In this document: positions 50,338 through 62,188 of the stretch, piece after piece
Position numbering within the stretch: position 1 is the stretch's first letter
Layout: each line of letters opens with the position of its first letter
Source of the DNA: Piper betle
Taxonomy: Eukaryota; Streptophyta; Magnoliopsida; Piperales; Piperaceae
Direction of reading: 5' to 3'
Assembly (NCBI GenBank): GCA_033002965.1
Contig: JAURVB010002157.1
Coordinates: 1-64,000 of the forward strand
Length of the DNA: 64,000 nt
Made by a program: the position numbers and the translations under genes
Notes under the pieces: generated by a model
What the model saw: the letters and a program-made list of their open reading frames with translations, nothing else
Told to the model about the DNA's origin: nothing
Database searches by the model: none

Positions 50338-51082
50338 CTAACTGTGGTTGTGGTTGTGCCCTACCCGTCTGCTTCCTAGTCTGTCCTGCAGCCATATATC
50401 CTCTCTGATCTTGTCCCCTTTGCTACCGCCTCGGTGGTTGTTGATCTCCACCTCTCTGGCCTTGTCCATGGCCCTATTGGCCTCTTTGCTGTGACTGCTA
50501 TTGGGGAGCTGGAAGTGCAAGTCTCTGCTGGCGCTGGGAATCTCATGATGGTGGCCTTCATAGAAGCGCTCTATTCTTCTTCCTTCGGTCGGAACCAAAT
50601 CTGGTGCAAATCTCTCAAATGCTCTAAACCTCATCTCATACTGTACCACTGTCATAGGCCCTTGCCTCAACATCTGGAACTCTCGTTCCTTCTTTCTCCT
50701 AACATATGGTGGAAAATACTTTCTATCGAATTCCACTCTGAATTCCTCCCAAGTGATGTCCCAAGGTTGGCGATGAGGAAATACAGAATTCTGCACCGAA
50801 CTCCACCATATCCTCAGCTTCTTCTTGGAATGCTCTTGTGATAACACGCGCTCTGTGTTCAGGGTATGCCATACTATCAAACATGGAGCCAGCCGGTTGT
50901 GATACGTCAAAACTCCAGACAGCATTCCACGCTGATGATAGTCCCTTGGCAAGGCTCCCAGGGTGGCACGATGAGTAGCAAGATGACTCTCGGCCTTCAA
51001 TGGGGTGCACGTCTTCGGTAGAGTGGTCAGCTACTGCGAGCGAAGGCTCCTTCTTTCGGCAAAGACTGCAACACCTCGGCAA
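50338..51082 (-). pseudogene. Partial gag with frame breaks
   Basis: The core Ty3 gag capsid pattern is visible: DITWEEFRVEFDRKYFPPYV, KEREFQMLRQGPMTVVQYEM, RFRAFERFAPDLV and RRIERFYEGHHHEI. Just upstream the expected sequence is split between two frames: one gives MAYPEHRARVITRAFQEEAE and the other WWSSVQNSVF. A stop follows HNHNHS. The N-terminal part of gag, the leader and the 5' LTR are absent. Confidence 0.8.
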
Positions 51083-52734
51083 GGCAATGAAGGCGGCAAT
51101 AAGACAACAATTGGGAGGAGATCTTCTCTCTGGTTGGGCTAGCGATTTCTGTCGAGACTCACACTGGTAGGGTTGGACTCCGGCAACTCAGGTACTTCGA
51201 GGGCAGTCCACCGACGACATCAGCAAACTCCGGGTGGGGCTCCAACAGCAAAGCAACAGCGAGGCTCCTACGTGCTCGACTGGAGAAATCAGACTTCACC
51301 ATACTCCCTCGAGGCAACAGCAAGGCTCCGGCGACCTCCAAAGCTCCACGGCAATTCAGCAACCTTCCCCTCCTTTTCTCATGACTTCCCTACTCCAGGG
51401 TTCCAAGGGGATCTCTGCAGCAAATTCTCGGCAAGGATTTGGGCCGAAATGACGGCATGACAGCAGCAAGGGAGTTTGGTGTGTATTGGCAACCATCTCG
51501 ACTTGATGAAGCCGAAGGTGTTGATTTGCAACGGAAGTTATAGGGTTTACCCTACAATTGGAGATGAAGTGACGGTATATAAGCTTACAGGAAAACAAAA
51601 CTTGTTTCTTAAGTCCTTTTTCGGAAAGAGAGCTCTCAAGCAGTGTGGGACGACAGCTCTTTGCGAGGCAGCATCAAACTCCAGCGTCACGGCGGCAGTG
51701 CCACTTCTGCCCTTCACAGCTCTCCACAAAGGTGACTTCCGTCCGGCGCAGGTCGACTGCTCCTGCTCCTTGCATGGGACTTCAGCAAATATGGTGTTGC
51801 AGCAACTCCTTCATCACGGCAAGCTTTGCAGCAACGGCGTAGTTCTTCTTCCCCCAAGGCAGACCTCCAGAGCAGGGCTTTGGCTCTCCTCTCCTCGTCG
51901 GCAATAAGCTTCAGCAGTGCTCCGCAGCGAGGCTCCAGCTTTTAGTGATGCGGCAAGGACCTCATCGATGACCCTCCAAGCCTGACTGCGGCAGTGGTCA
52001 TCCTTTGACAACGTCGGCTCTCCCTGGCCACACGGTAGCAAGGTGATAACGTCCACAAAACAACTTGGAGAGAACCTCCTCCATTCCTTGATACGAACAA
52101 ACACCGGCGGCTGCACTTCAAGGCAGGGAGGCTCCAACTCTCCAAACAGATCAGCACAACTAGGATCCTTGGGCGACGTTTCGAGATGATCAGCAACTAC
52201 TTTCCTTCTCAATTCCGGTGGCTGCGACGTTTTCCGACTATTGGGGCTTCAAACGGCAACGAGATCTGATCCTTGGTAAGGGGTGGCGAGGTGGTGAGCT
52301 TCCCCGGCTAGACTCCAACGGCAAGGATCACCAACGCTGAACACAACGGCAAAGAGGTCACGGCGAGATGTGGTATTGTGGCGACCCTCTCCTTGGCGAT
52401 GAACTTGTTCCTCACGGCGCAGGTAGGCAACTGGCGGAAGGTGGGCAAGATGAGATGCCAAGATGGCGGCTTGGTGAGGGAGAAAGGCTGCACAACTGTG
52501 ACTTGGTGATAAGGGAAGGCCTTGATTCCACGGACGGCAGCTGTGTAAGCGGTGATACCGGCGGCCCCTCGACAAGGTGACTCCTTGATGGGCAGCGAGC
52601 CCCCTTTTCTGGGCAGAGCTTCACCGCAACGGCGGTGAGGCGACTCTCGTAGGCACTAAGGCTGCTTCCTCCCTGACGAGGCGGCACTTCACCCCGCAAA
52701 TCTTCACGGCTTCAAGGCGATACCGCAGCGGAGA
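51083..52734. other. Unidentified block between gag and the USP39-like exon
   Basis: About 1.65 kb of intermediate GC content, rich in words such as CGGCAA, GGCTCC and CAGCAA on the + strand. Frames occur on both strands, but none gives a recognisable domain or holds through the block. A minus-strand TATATA near 51576 could be a promoter. It is neither the LTR of the neighbouring element nor recognised coding sequence. The last bases should be the 5' flank of the exon at 52735. Confidence 0.4.
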
Positions 52735-53035
52735 ATGGTCGACGAGCCGGACTCCAAACGCCGAAGGACGAGCTTTTCCCCGCCGTCGCCGCCGCCGGCC
52801 GACGCTTCCCTGCTTCCTCTCGCCGCATCCTACTACGATGAAAACGAGGAGGAAGTGGAGGCGGCGGAGGAGCGCTGTGGATCCGGAAACGGCGCCGGGA
52901 ACCTCATAGACGAGTCGTACGGCTCGGATTACTCGAGCGACCGCGATTTGGCGGAGGAGCGGACGGCGGCTTCGGCAGCACCCGCAGGTCGAGTTGCGGC
53001 GCGACTGCCCAGACTTGGATACCGTCAATCGCCAG
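52735..53035 (+). pseudogene. Exon 1 of a USP39/Sad1-like tri-snRNP protein gene
   Basis: USP39/Sad1 is an inactive ubiquitin-hydrolase-fold protein of the U4/U6.U5 tri-snRNP needed for pre-mRNA splicing. The exon starts MVDEPDSKRRRTSF, runs through an acidic, disordered region (YDENEEEVEAAEE, SDYSSDRDLAEERTAAS), and ends HPQVELRRDCPDLDTVNRQ before a GTAGTT donor. The family has RRxCPYLDTxNR directly before its UBP zinc finger. The end lies in a frame one base off, with an extra base in the GG near 52973. The next family exon (VLDFDFEKFC) is absent; downstream sequence is elongation factor Ts instead. Only an orphan first exon is therefore present. I recognise it from the NRQ block, so the assignment is moderate. 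Confidence 0.65.
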
Positions 53036-53353
53036 GTAGTTCCCTCCAAATTTTTGGTTCTTTTGTGTCTAAGCTTTCAATTTGGGTAACCTTAGGCCAT
53101 CTTGAGGTTGCATGTGAGAGTGTAATCGATAAAGTTTTGCAAATTTAGGTGGAGTATTTGAGTCGAGAGAAGTGAGAAACAGTTGGAATTGGGAGTTAGA
53201 AGAGGTATCGCAAGTACAACGGAGGAAGAAGGTGCAAAAAAGTTGTACTTGAGTCAATATAGTTGATATTACCTCCATAAACCAAGGTAGGGTGTTAAAG
53301 GTTTGGATCTTTTTCTTGTTTGGGTTCTCATTTTTGTGGTTGATTTTGTGCAG

Positions 53354-55158
53354 ATGTTGCGCAGAAAGAGTTGAGGAGGAAGAAAGGGGTTGTGTTGGCG
53401 TCGAAGAAGTCTGAGTGAGTATAATTGTATGGGACAGGTATTCAGTTTCACAGCTTGGTGAGTGATAATTTAATAAAAGAAAATGACATGGAGCACTTAA
53501 GATCTACATAATGTGTGATTTGAGCAGCATGTGCATCATAAGTTTTTTCTTCAATTAGCTCGGACAGACTCATCAATTTTGAGATGGTGATCTTTTGGAA
53601 CTTTATTGTGCCTAAGGTGGGATATTTGTATTATTTTTTGTTATAATCTTGATACCAGTTAGTTTAGCTTGGTGTAACAGTGCTCTTTGGGACAGGTTTG
53701 GGTCGCATTGCTGGAATTTTGACTTTAGAATCAGATGATGAAAATGTCTCATTGGACGCTCTGCAGAAAGTTGGTTCATCATTGGCTATGCACATTGTAG
53801 CAGCCAAACCATTGTTCTTATCAAATGAACTTGTTTCTTCCGAAGCAATAGCAAATGAACGTGAGATACTGAAAACTCAGGTACTATACTTTCTTGTTTG
53901 CTAACGTCTTAATGACTTACCTTTTTTTGTTTGAAACCTGAAATTTTGAAAATATTAAAGTGGTTGTTGAGATTATTTTGGTGTCTTGAAGAAAGGTTCT
54001 AGTGTTCTTTGTTTTCTTACTATTTGAAAAAAACAAAAATAAACCTCAAATTTGAATGATTAAAGTGAAAATTAAAGACTGCCATCTTAGTTGCTTTGTA
54101 TTTTTCATTGTTTATCTAAGTAAAAGAAGTCGGATTTCTTAGGCAGGTGGTTTTATATTTGAGCTTTTGGGGAAGATCTTGTTGCTGCTTTGGTTTTATT
54201 TGCTGGTATTTGCAACTAGACCATGTCACTTTGTTATTTCTTTTGTTGTTGTCTGAAGTAAAACCCTTGCATTGTTTAAAACTAATTAATTTTAAAACAT
54301 TTGCCTATTTTGAGGGTTGATTAATGTTATTCACTTATATTTGTGATGACGGTGTTTTACATGCTTGGGGGTATATTTGTTAGTTGTTTTTGGCATAAAA
54401 CATTATGTGTGTCGATTTAGATATTTATGTTGTGAATTCCTTGTTTCTGGATGTATAAATTCTCCTAAGTCCTGTCGTCTCAGGCAGAAAGCACTGGAAA
54501 GTCACAAATGGCGGTTGAGAAAATGGTGGAAGGTCGATTATGGAAATATTTTGAGGATGTGGTCTTGTTGGAGCAAAAGTTTGTTATGAATGACGCCACC
54601 AACGTCAAGGTACCTAAATTATTTATTCTCTATATGGTGTATTTTATTCTCTAAATGGCCTTCCTTGGAATGCAAGTTTTTAGCAACTTCATAAATGATT
54701 TTGTCAGTTTTTGTAAGTGTTTGAAGTTGATTGTGCATGAATGAGGCCGGCCTCTTTCATTTGCTGAATTCTCTCATTATCCTTGAGAAAGATCCACTTT
54801 TCATCTGTTTCAGTTAGCAGATTTACTTATCCATGTGTATGTATTTATTCTAAATTTATTGCCCATGCTTGACAGTCGTGTTTGCAGCTAATTTTTTTTG
54901 TGTGTATTTGTGTAGTCTATCCTTAAAGACTTGTCTGAGGAAGTTGGATCATCTGTTAGAATTGGGAAATTCTACAGAATGGAAGTTGGAGAGAGAATTT
55001 CCAAGTAAGAATGTGCCTTATTTTTGTCAATCCAAATGGTGTAGATGGATCCATAAACAACACATAGAATGCAGATTGTATTATGCAGCCGCCCAAAATT
55101 TGATAGGTATATGCTTTTTTGCAGGGCTGAAGTAGAAGTTGTGGCTCAGGCTGCTTAA
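53354..55158 (+). pseudogene. EFTS: Mitochondrial elongation factor Ts, internally deleted
   Basis: EF-Ts recharges EF-Tu with GTP in organelle translation. Exons seen: 53354-53414 (VAQKELRRKKGVVLASKKS), 53696-53880 (GLGRIAGILTLE, LDALQKVGSSLAMHIVAAKP), 54484-54609 (ESTGKSQMAVEKMVEGRLW, FEDVVLLEQKFVMND), 54916-55004 (LKDLSEEVGSSVRIGKFYRM) and 55125-55158 (ending VVAQAA and a stop). All have good splice borders. Missing are the transit peptide and most of the TS-N domain, and the exons between 53414 and 53696 that normally encode the FVARN region and the first half of the dimerisation core; only 280 bp separate these exons. It is thus a partial copy. It sits 320 bp after the USP39-like exon on the same strand, but splicing the two together would not keep frame. 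Confidence 0.85.
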
Positions 55159-57647
55159 AGTAAGCTTTTGTTTGTTTTATCGAATATGTGCTACCAAGCC
55201 TGTCGAAAGAGATTATATTGATGGGGGAGGACGTAGTTTGAGGTCCTTATTTTGGACAATTTTGTAGGTAGATTCGAAACATTGTTTTCATAAGCCAGAT
55301 GTCTATTCAACCAAAAGATGAGTAGCTCAAAACCACATTTGACGCTGGTTTATAAACTTCTGGGGGAAATAATGAGGCTTGTGTCCCATTTATGTTTTGA
55401 AAATTCTTATGGAAATATAGGGGGAAATTTTTGATAGCAGCTGTCAGATTTTTATTGGGTGGATTCCCGTGTTGGGTTGGCCTCTCCCTAAAATTCATAT
55501 TTGCATTTGAATCAAAATGCAGTTTCCAATATAGGCATTTTTGTCTATTAGAAACTACTGACATAAACCATTGTAAACTGGTATCTTCCCTTTATAAGGT
55601 TTGGTAAATGACAGTGATGGTAAAGATTGACAATGTTATGTTGGGAAAAAAGATTGAGAAAATTTATGTAATCTGACATTGGTTAAATTGTCGATATTAG
55701 ATGATTTTGATTGGTGATTTTGTCTTTGACAAGTTGGAAGAAGTCATCGTCTCTTGGATATTTCGTTGATCGAAGTGGAATTCTTGATCTTGTGGACCTA
55801 TAATTGATTTTTCATTTGTATTAGAGTCAAGATGATGATTTACATACCGTTTTTTCTTCTGTTCTTCATGATACTTTCTTTAATTACTGTTAGTAATTAT
55901 ATTAGTGTATAATTTTCTTGCATTCTTTGAAGTTGATTCATTGCATATTGACCATAGTTTTAGTAAATAAAGTGACGTTACATTTACAATGTTGGAATGC
56001 TCAAAACATGAATTGTTAGGGGTGAGCACAATTTGGTTAACCAACCAAACCAAATTCATAAAATCAATCCAATTTAATTTGGTCGGTTTGGTCAATTTTA
56101 TGTCAAAACAAATTAAACTAATAAATAAAAAGAATTCTATTTGTATTATTCTTTTTTCTTTTCATTGTGCATGTGCCTTTATTTATTGTTAGTCATCATA
56201 ACATATAGTAAACGAAGGTTTATAAGATCGTTATTTTGGTTTAATTTATTGAAAATGATTTATTCATAAATTAAAGTTTAATATATTATATATTTTATGT
56301 CAATTATACAATTTTTTAAACTAAAATGCTATTCATATAATTTTTGGTGATAATTTATAATTAGCCATGTGCTAATAATTTTTTATTTTATTTATAAAAC
56401 TTAAAAATAATTAGAGCAAATACTAAAGGATGAATACTTAACGATAAAAAATATTATTGGTTAGTTTGGTTAGAGTTCAATTAAAATTAAATTAAATTGA
56501 CTTAATTTAGTTTGATCTGTTTAGTTATCAATTATAATTTGGTTTTTGTTGGTTAATTAAATTACCTTTAATACGGTTAATTGGGTAAGTGGCTCAATTT
56601 GGTCTTATTCAAACTAACCAAATGATTAGCCCAACTCGTCAAATTTGTCTTAACCAAACCGCCCAGCCAAACTCACTAGTGCATGGCAAATGTCTGAGAG
56701 GCGTTTTCCTAATAATAATTAGGATAAATTCATTAGAACTATCCTGTTCTTAGGTATTATGTACTAAAGTTTATCTAGCAAGATTTTTATATGAGACGAA
56801 TTGGAAGAGAATCCCATTCCTAGCCGGAATAATGCGAAGAAAAGTTGATAATTTTTTCAAAAAAATTGCAACCTTAGAAAAACCTCCATAAAAAACAATT
56901 TTTCCCCCTTTGATTTGGGTCCATAAAAACCGCCAACTATTAATTTTTTGTTGCTCAAATTTCCGGGGGTAACCAATAAAGTAAATAAATAAATAATAAA
57001 AATAAAAATAAAAATAAAATGGAAATATGACCATTTGCTACATAAGCCTCCTACAAAAGGCCAGTATGCACAATTCCAACGTCTTGCGAACAACGGTTGC
57101 TAAGAAAGTGTTATTATAATTTATAAAAGTCGGTAAGAAAAAACAATCTTTGTAAGACAAGTAATTATATAACTTCGCACGTAAAGACTTCAAAAATTAG
57201 TAAAATAATTGGGAAAAAAGTATTTATTATCTGAGCAGTTGGTAATTTATTCAAATACACCAGATATCAACTGTGATTGGGCAGCAAATTCAAGCGGCCT
57301 AATTATATCCAAAATTTTAAAAAAAATTATATAAAGACACTGAGTTTTAAACCATCTATCAATCGTTCTTATTTTAATGGAGGATCCAAACTGTATGGTA
57401 AACATCAATTTGGCTTATTATGACCATAAATAAAAAAGGTAGTATGTACCTTAGAAATTCAACATCAATAGAAACTACCAAAATCTCAGCCGAGGGGTAA
57501 TGACAGAAAATTCTCGTCTCTTGAAGACATTCATAGAAAAGGAACAGCTTCACCATTTGAATATTGAAGCTCCAAGACTTGCTTTCCAAAATGAAAAGAT
57601 GCAAGGTAGTCATCAATTTCCCTGCCAGTAAAGACTAGCTCAATCCC
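55159..57647. other. Spacer between EF-Ts copy and mitochondrial KAS gene
   Basis: AT-rich DNA without coding signal. It contains the candidate small transposon at 56018-56680. Confidence 0.5.
56018..56680. repeat. Possible small DNA transposon
   Basis: Begins TTAGGGGTGAGCACAATTTG and is filled with TTTGGTTAACCAACC-like words on both sides, a style common in small hAT-like repeats. The far end (CCAAACTCACTAGTGCATGG) is only a weak inverse of the start, and I find no target duplication. Confidence 0.3.
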
Positions 57648-58980
57648 TCATAAGCGAGTGAAAAGCAGTGACGCATTTGTTCCACCAAATCCAAACGAAT
57701 TTGACATAGCAGCCTTGATCTGCATCTCCTTTGAAGTGCTCAGAGGCATGAACTTATCATGGAAAACTGAATCAGGCTTGTGAAGATTTAAAGTCGGTGG
57801 AGCAACACCCTAGAAGCAAAAACATGTAATAAAGCACTTGCAACGTTCTTTCACAACAATCACCTTATGCAAAAAGGTTTCTAAATGATAAGCAGCCGAA
57901 TTAATATCGTGAGAACTTTATCTAGATCAGATATACAATATTAGAATTAAACGAATCTCATAGAATGCAAATGGTTTCAATATCAGAGCAATTAAATACA
58001 CAAATGAATGCTCATATTAAGTAAATCCAACAGGTGAATAAACATAAACTTTTTTTCTAAAAGGCCATACAAAATTCTATTAAGAAATAGGGCATCAGCA
58101 AATACTTCAGATTAACAACTAAAACTTATATTGTGGACGAGTAAGAAATGCTTATAAAGGCAACAGAAGAAGTCCCGTACGTGAGCTATAGCTAGGACGG
58201 CAAAAATGGCTTCTACTGCACCTGCTGCCCCTAGAAGATGGCCAGTGGCACCCTGCAAATATAATACAATGAGCATGATAGACACTGGCAAGCAACCGAC
58301 AGAAAGTCCATAGTAGGCACATATGAGCAAATGACGAAGAAGAAATAAAGTATTTTCCATTTGAAGTCATGCCAATCTCCTTTAGCATCCAAGCTTGACA
58401 AATTGTTAACATCAGCTATAAAAATTTTTAAGTCAGTTTGGAGATAGAGAAGAAACAGTAGAAAAAACGACTACAAAGTACAAAATTTTTTTGGCATATC
58501 TTACTACAGCATAATAGCAGAGCGGCGGAACAAATTAGCTAGAAAGCTTCTTTAGTTTCTAGAGCGTACCAGGAAAACAAAATTTTAACTTGGTAACCAC
58601 ATTCGACTGTACTTTAAATTTTTGGTAATTAAAGTTTAGCTGTGGAAGTGTGCAGGAGGGAGAAAGAAGGGAAAATGTTAGGCAGCCTTCACTTGGCATA
58701 GTGGGATGGCATTTATTTATCTTCCATAAGTGTCAGGTATAATGTTCTTTCTTTGAGTGCAGTATCTAGATAAATATACTGCCATGGTTAATAAAGCCTG
58801 ATTTTATAGCTGATCAGAAAAATGTAAACAGCCTGTAATAACATATTGTTTTACAATAACATTATAAAAATCTCCCCACTAAAATCATTATTGCTAAACA
58901 AAGATTTTAGGCTCCACAAAGTTTAAATGTTACACCATCTCAACTTTCATTTGTTGTCTATAAGGCAAAAATACCATGTT

Positions 58981-59012
<32 letters not shown>

Positions 59013-62000
59013 CCTAATACCTTAAGGGTGCAAAGGACTTAGGATTCTAATCTAAGATCCATGTAATTACAAATGGCAAAATTCTGGATGGCCAGATGGC
59101 ATTCCTGATTCCAACCCTCCACCTTTGTCCACACTTGGGACTAGCAATGCTCAAGCAAAGTCCAAAAATATTATGCTTTGTAACCATAAATTTATTTTCC
59201 CACCTTCGTTGATGATATTGCCAGGGCACCAGATTCTGCATGATCGGTAAAGACAGATTTGATAGCACTGGCTTCCACGAAATCACCTAATGGAAAGGGA
59301 CTTGCTCCATTTTAAGTTAGAAAATGAACAGATATCACAGATTGGAGATTGAAGAAAAATACCCAAGGGGGTTGATGTGGCATGAGCATTTATATAGTCC
59401 ACTTCGTTTGGTTGAAGACCTGCCTGTGCATAAGAGTAACAAAAAAGAAAAGCAGTTTACTATAATAGCAATCTAAAATCGCTATTTATCTTCTCCTCAA
59501 TTTAAAGGTATTTCAACACTACAAGTATTAAAAGCTTTCCATCCACACTTGAGAGTGGATAGACTTGCTAGTATGCTGAGGGATCGTAATACGATTTTGA
59601 CTAAGCATTCAATGTATTCAATATATTTACAACTTCCATATACAACAGTTCATAAACAGACCCACGTTGCAAACTTATTATAAGATAAATCAACTCCTAA
59701 TGTGTGAACACCACATACATGGCAAGCCTAAAAGATCAAAGATCAAACATAATCTTGAATACATGCCTAACTCATAGTAGCCTTATTCCTCATTTAAAGA
59801 CCACTTATTATAGCACCCATCTTGACCAACAAACTTTTTATCTTAGTCAAGGCAACATCCACCTCAGATTTATTTTTTACCTTCAATGAAAGCTATCATG
59901 CTATTTGCGACAAACCTTATTTTCACAGTTTCCATTAATAGTTTGAACAGGGTCCAAAAACAAAGTGGATAATACGTGGAGTATATTATAAAAATAGCTA
60001 ACTAAATCTTTTATAATAGTAAAACTAGCCATGCAAAAAGGAGATCATGGAATAGTAATAGTGCAAATGGACAAGGAATACAAGCGCCAGTTCCAATGAA
60101 AACTTAAAAGCATAAAATCAACCAAAAAAACATTCAGAGGATACAATCAACCACCTGAAAAAAACACACAAACAAACGGAATGACAGTAAAACTGCTCAC
60201 TTCAATGAGATGATAGGCTTTGTAAATTTAATTTTAATATTTAAGTAATGAACCTGGTCCAGTGAATGAGTCATTGCCAAAATGGCACCTTTTCCATCTT
60301 TGTGTGGTTGGGTAATATGGAACGCATCACCTGAAATAAACCCCGATCACTGCCAAGGTTCCTTTATATACTACTTGTCACAAAGTCTTTGGTTCAATTG
60401 AATGTCAGATTAAAAATGAAAAAACTGGGGCCCCAAATAAGGGCGCTTAATTATGTCAACCAATCGAGAAAATACGAAGACATGATTTACATTTTCAGAT
60501 CCCAAAACCATATTATGGAAAGAATTACAAATGAGAATTAACACTAACAGATTACGAAATGAAAGTCATATTTACAAGTAATACAGAAGTTCATATTTTA
60601 CATATAGAGTGGACAAAAATAGCTACTTAAGCTTCAAATTTTAATAGTTCTCAGATGTTGGGGACTAGCCAAAGGTTTATCAGAAAACTAACTGGTTTTC
60701 TGAAGCCTTATAAAGTTCTAGTACTGCTCTATCATGTGAATTGTAGAAATTACAAATAAATTTTCATGAAACCAAGTTGATACTGAATATTTAATGTAAA
60801 ATGCATTACGATGTGTGAGAATTCTCATATTCCTTGCACCCCACACAGTCCAAATGGAGTAAATGGATAGAATGGATGATTTAAGTGGAAACAAGAACCA
60901 GGAAATAAAGTGCTCCATTGCTATTTACCTAAGTAGCAACATTTTAGCTGGCACAAAGTATTCATAAGAAATGTATTCTCATACTTAAATCCAAATTGAG
61001 AACTGAGGAACACATCAAGGACTTTGTGAATAGGATCAACAGATAGTTACTACTTCCTGAAGAAATACCTGACATGCCATATCCCCGAAGTTCAGCATAT
61101 ATTTTTGCCCCTCGCTTCTGCGCGTGTTCAAGATCCTTCGAAGTCGAAAGAAATCATTCAGTTAAAACCAGACACACATTTTAAAATGTTACCACAAAGG
61201 CCATTCACCCCATACATAAAACACAAGGACCTCTTAACCATGATAAGCATTACAGAGATAAGAAAACAGCATAAAAATGTATTTAACATCAAACTATTTA
61301 AGATTTAAGGTTAGCGGTACATTTGCATTTAGTCCACATTCAACTCTTAGTACTGTCAGAAGGATGTTAAAAAGTGCCAGCAAGTGCAAATACGAGAAAA
61401 CGGAAAAGAAATAGTTCAACAAAACTGTTGACAGCAATTTGTGCAGAATGTATCTTTAATGGCTTTTGTGGCATTGTGCAATAAAGCATTACCACCTTCT
61501 TTATGCATCAAATACCAAGAAACAGCTCAGTGAAATAAAATATATGGCTTCTTCAAATGAATAGTAACATTGCGTATCAAAAAGCATAACTAAATCACTG
61601 ACAATCAACAATCAATTCCCAAATTGAAAATCAGATTTCCATTTCTACAGAAGATACAAGACAAACCTCCAGAACCATGACACCAGAACCTTCACCTATC
61701 CTGTAATATTCATAATTCAAGAAGTGAAGCAACATGTTTCCTGAGAAAAAAGATGGTAACCAATGTAAAAGTAAAAGATTGAAAGTTTTTCATATTACAC
61801 AAAACCATCTCGATCAGAGTCAAATGGCCGAGAAGACTCTTCCGCAAGATCATTATACTTAGTTACCAAAGCCCTCGACCTACAAATAGGGAAAAATTTT
61901 TAAATGAAAAAAATTATAGCACAGATAAAGTAAATAGAAGGGATTGTACACCAACGTTCATGAAACTTAAATAGTTATGCACATCTCAGTAATCGGCTCC

Positions 62001-62142
62001 TGTTCTCTTTGCCTAGACCAAGCCCAATTTAAAAGTTACATTCCCTAACATGAAAATTTCCTCCTCATCCAGAGTGAATATGAGCTGACATCTCTACATT
62101 ATTTCATGATCATGTAGAGACTTTTACAAATTAGCAAAAAGA

Positions 62143-62188
<46 letters not shown>

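Larger units (their letters stand above)
43855..51082 (-). mobile_element. Ty3/gypsy chromovirus (Tekay/Del-like), lacking its 5' LTR
   Basis: Minus-strand order is partial gag, protease, reverse transcriptase, RNase H, integrase with chromodomain, polypurine tract and 3' LTR, the standard Ty3/gypsy order. The long LTR and the C-terminal chromodomain place it in the Tekay/Del group of chromoviruses. The element is defective: gag is broken, the protease motif is altered, pol has two in-frame stops and a one-base shift, and nothing like the LTR follows above 51082. It is flanked above by unidentified sequence that leads to the USP39-like exon. Confidence 0.88.

Noticed and set aside
51173..52699. 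Many frames of 60-143 codons on both strands
   Set aside because: No recognisable domain, and they alternate strand and frame without splice logic.
56018..56680. Confident call of a hAT transposon
   Set aside because: The ends are poor inverted repeats and no 8 bp duplication was found, so it is listed only as a possible repeat.
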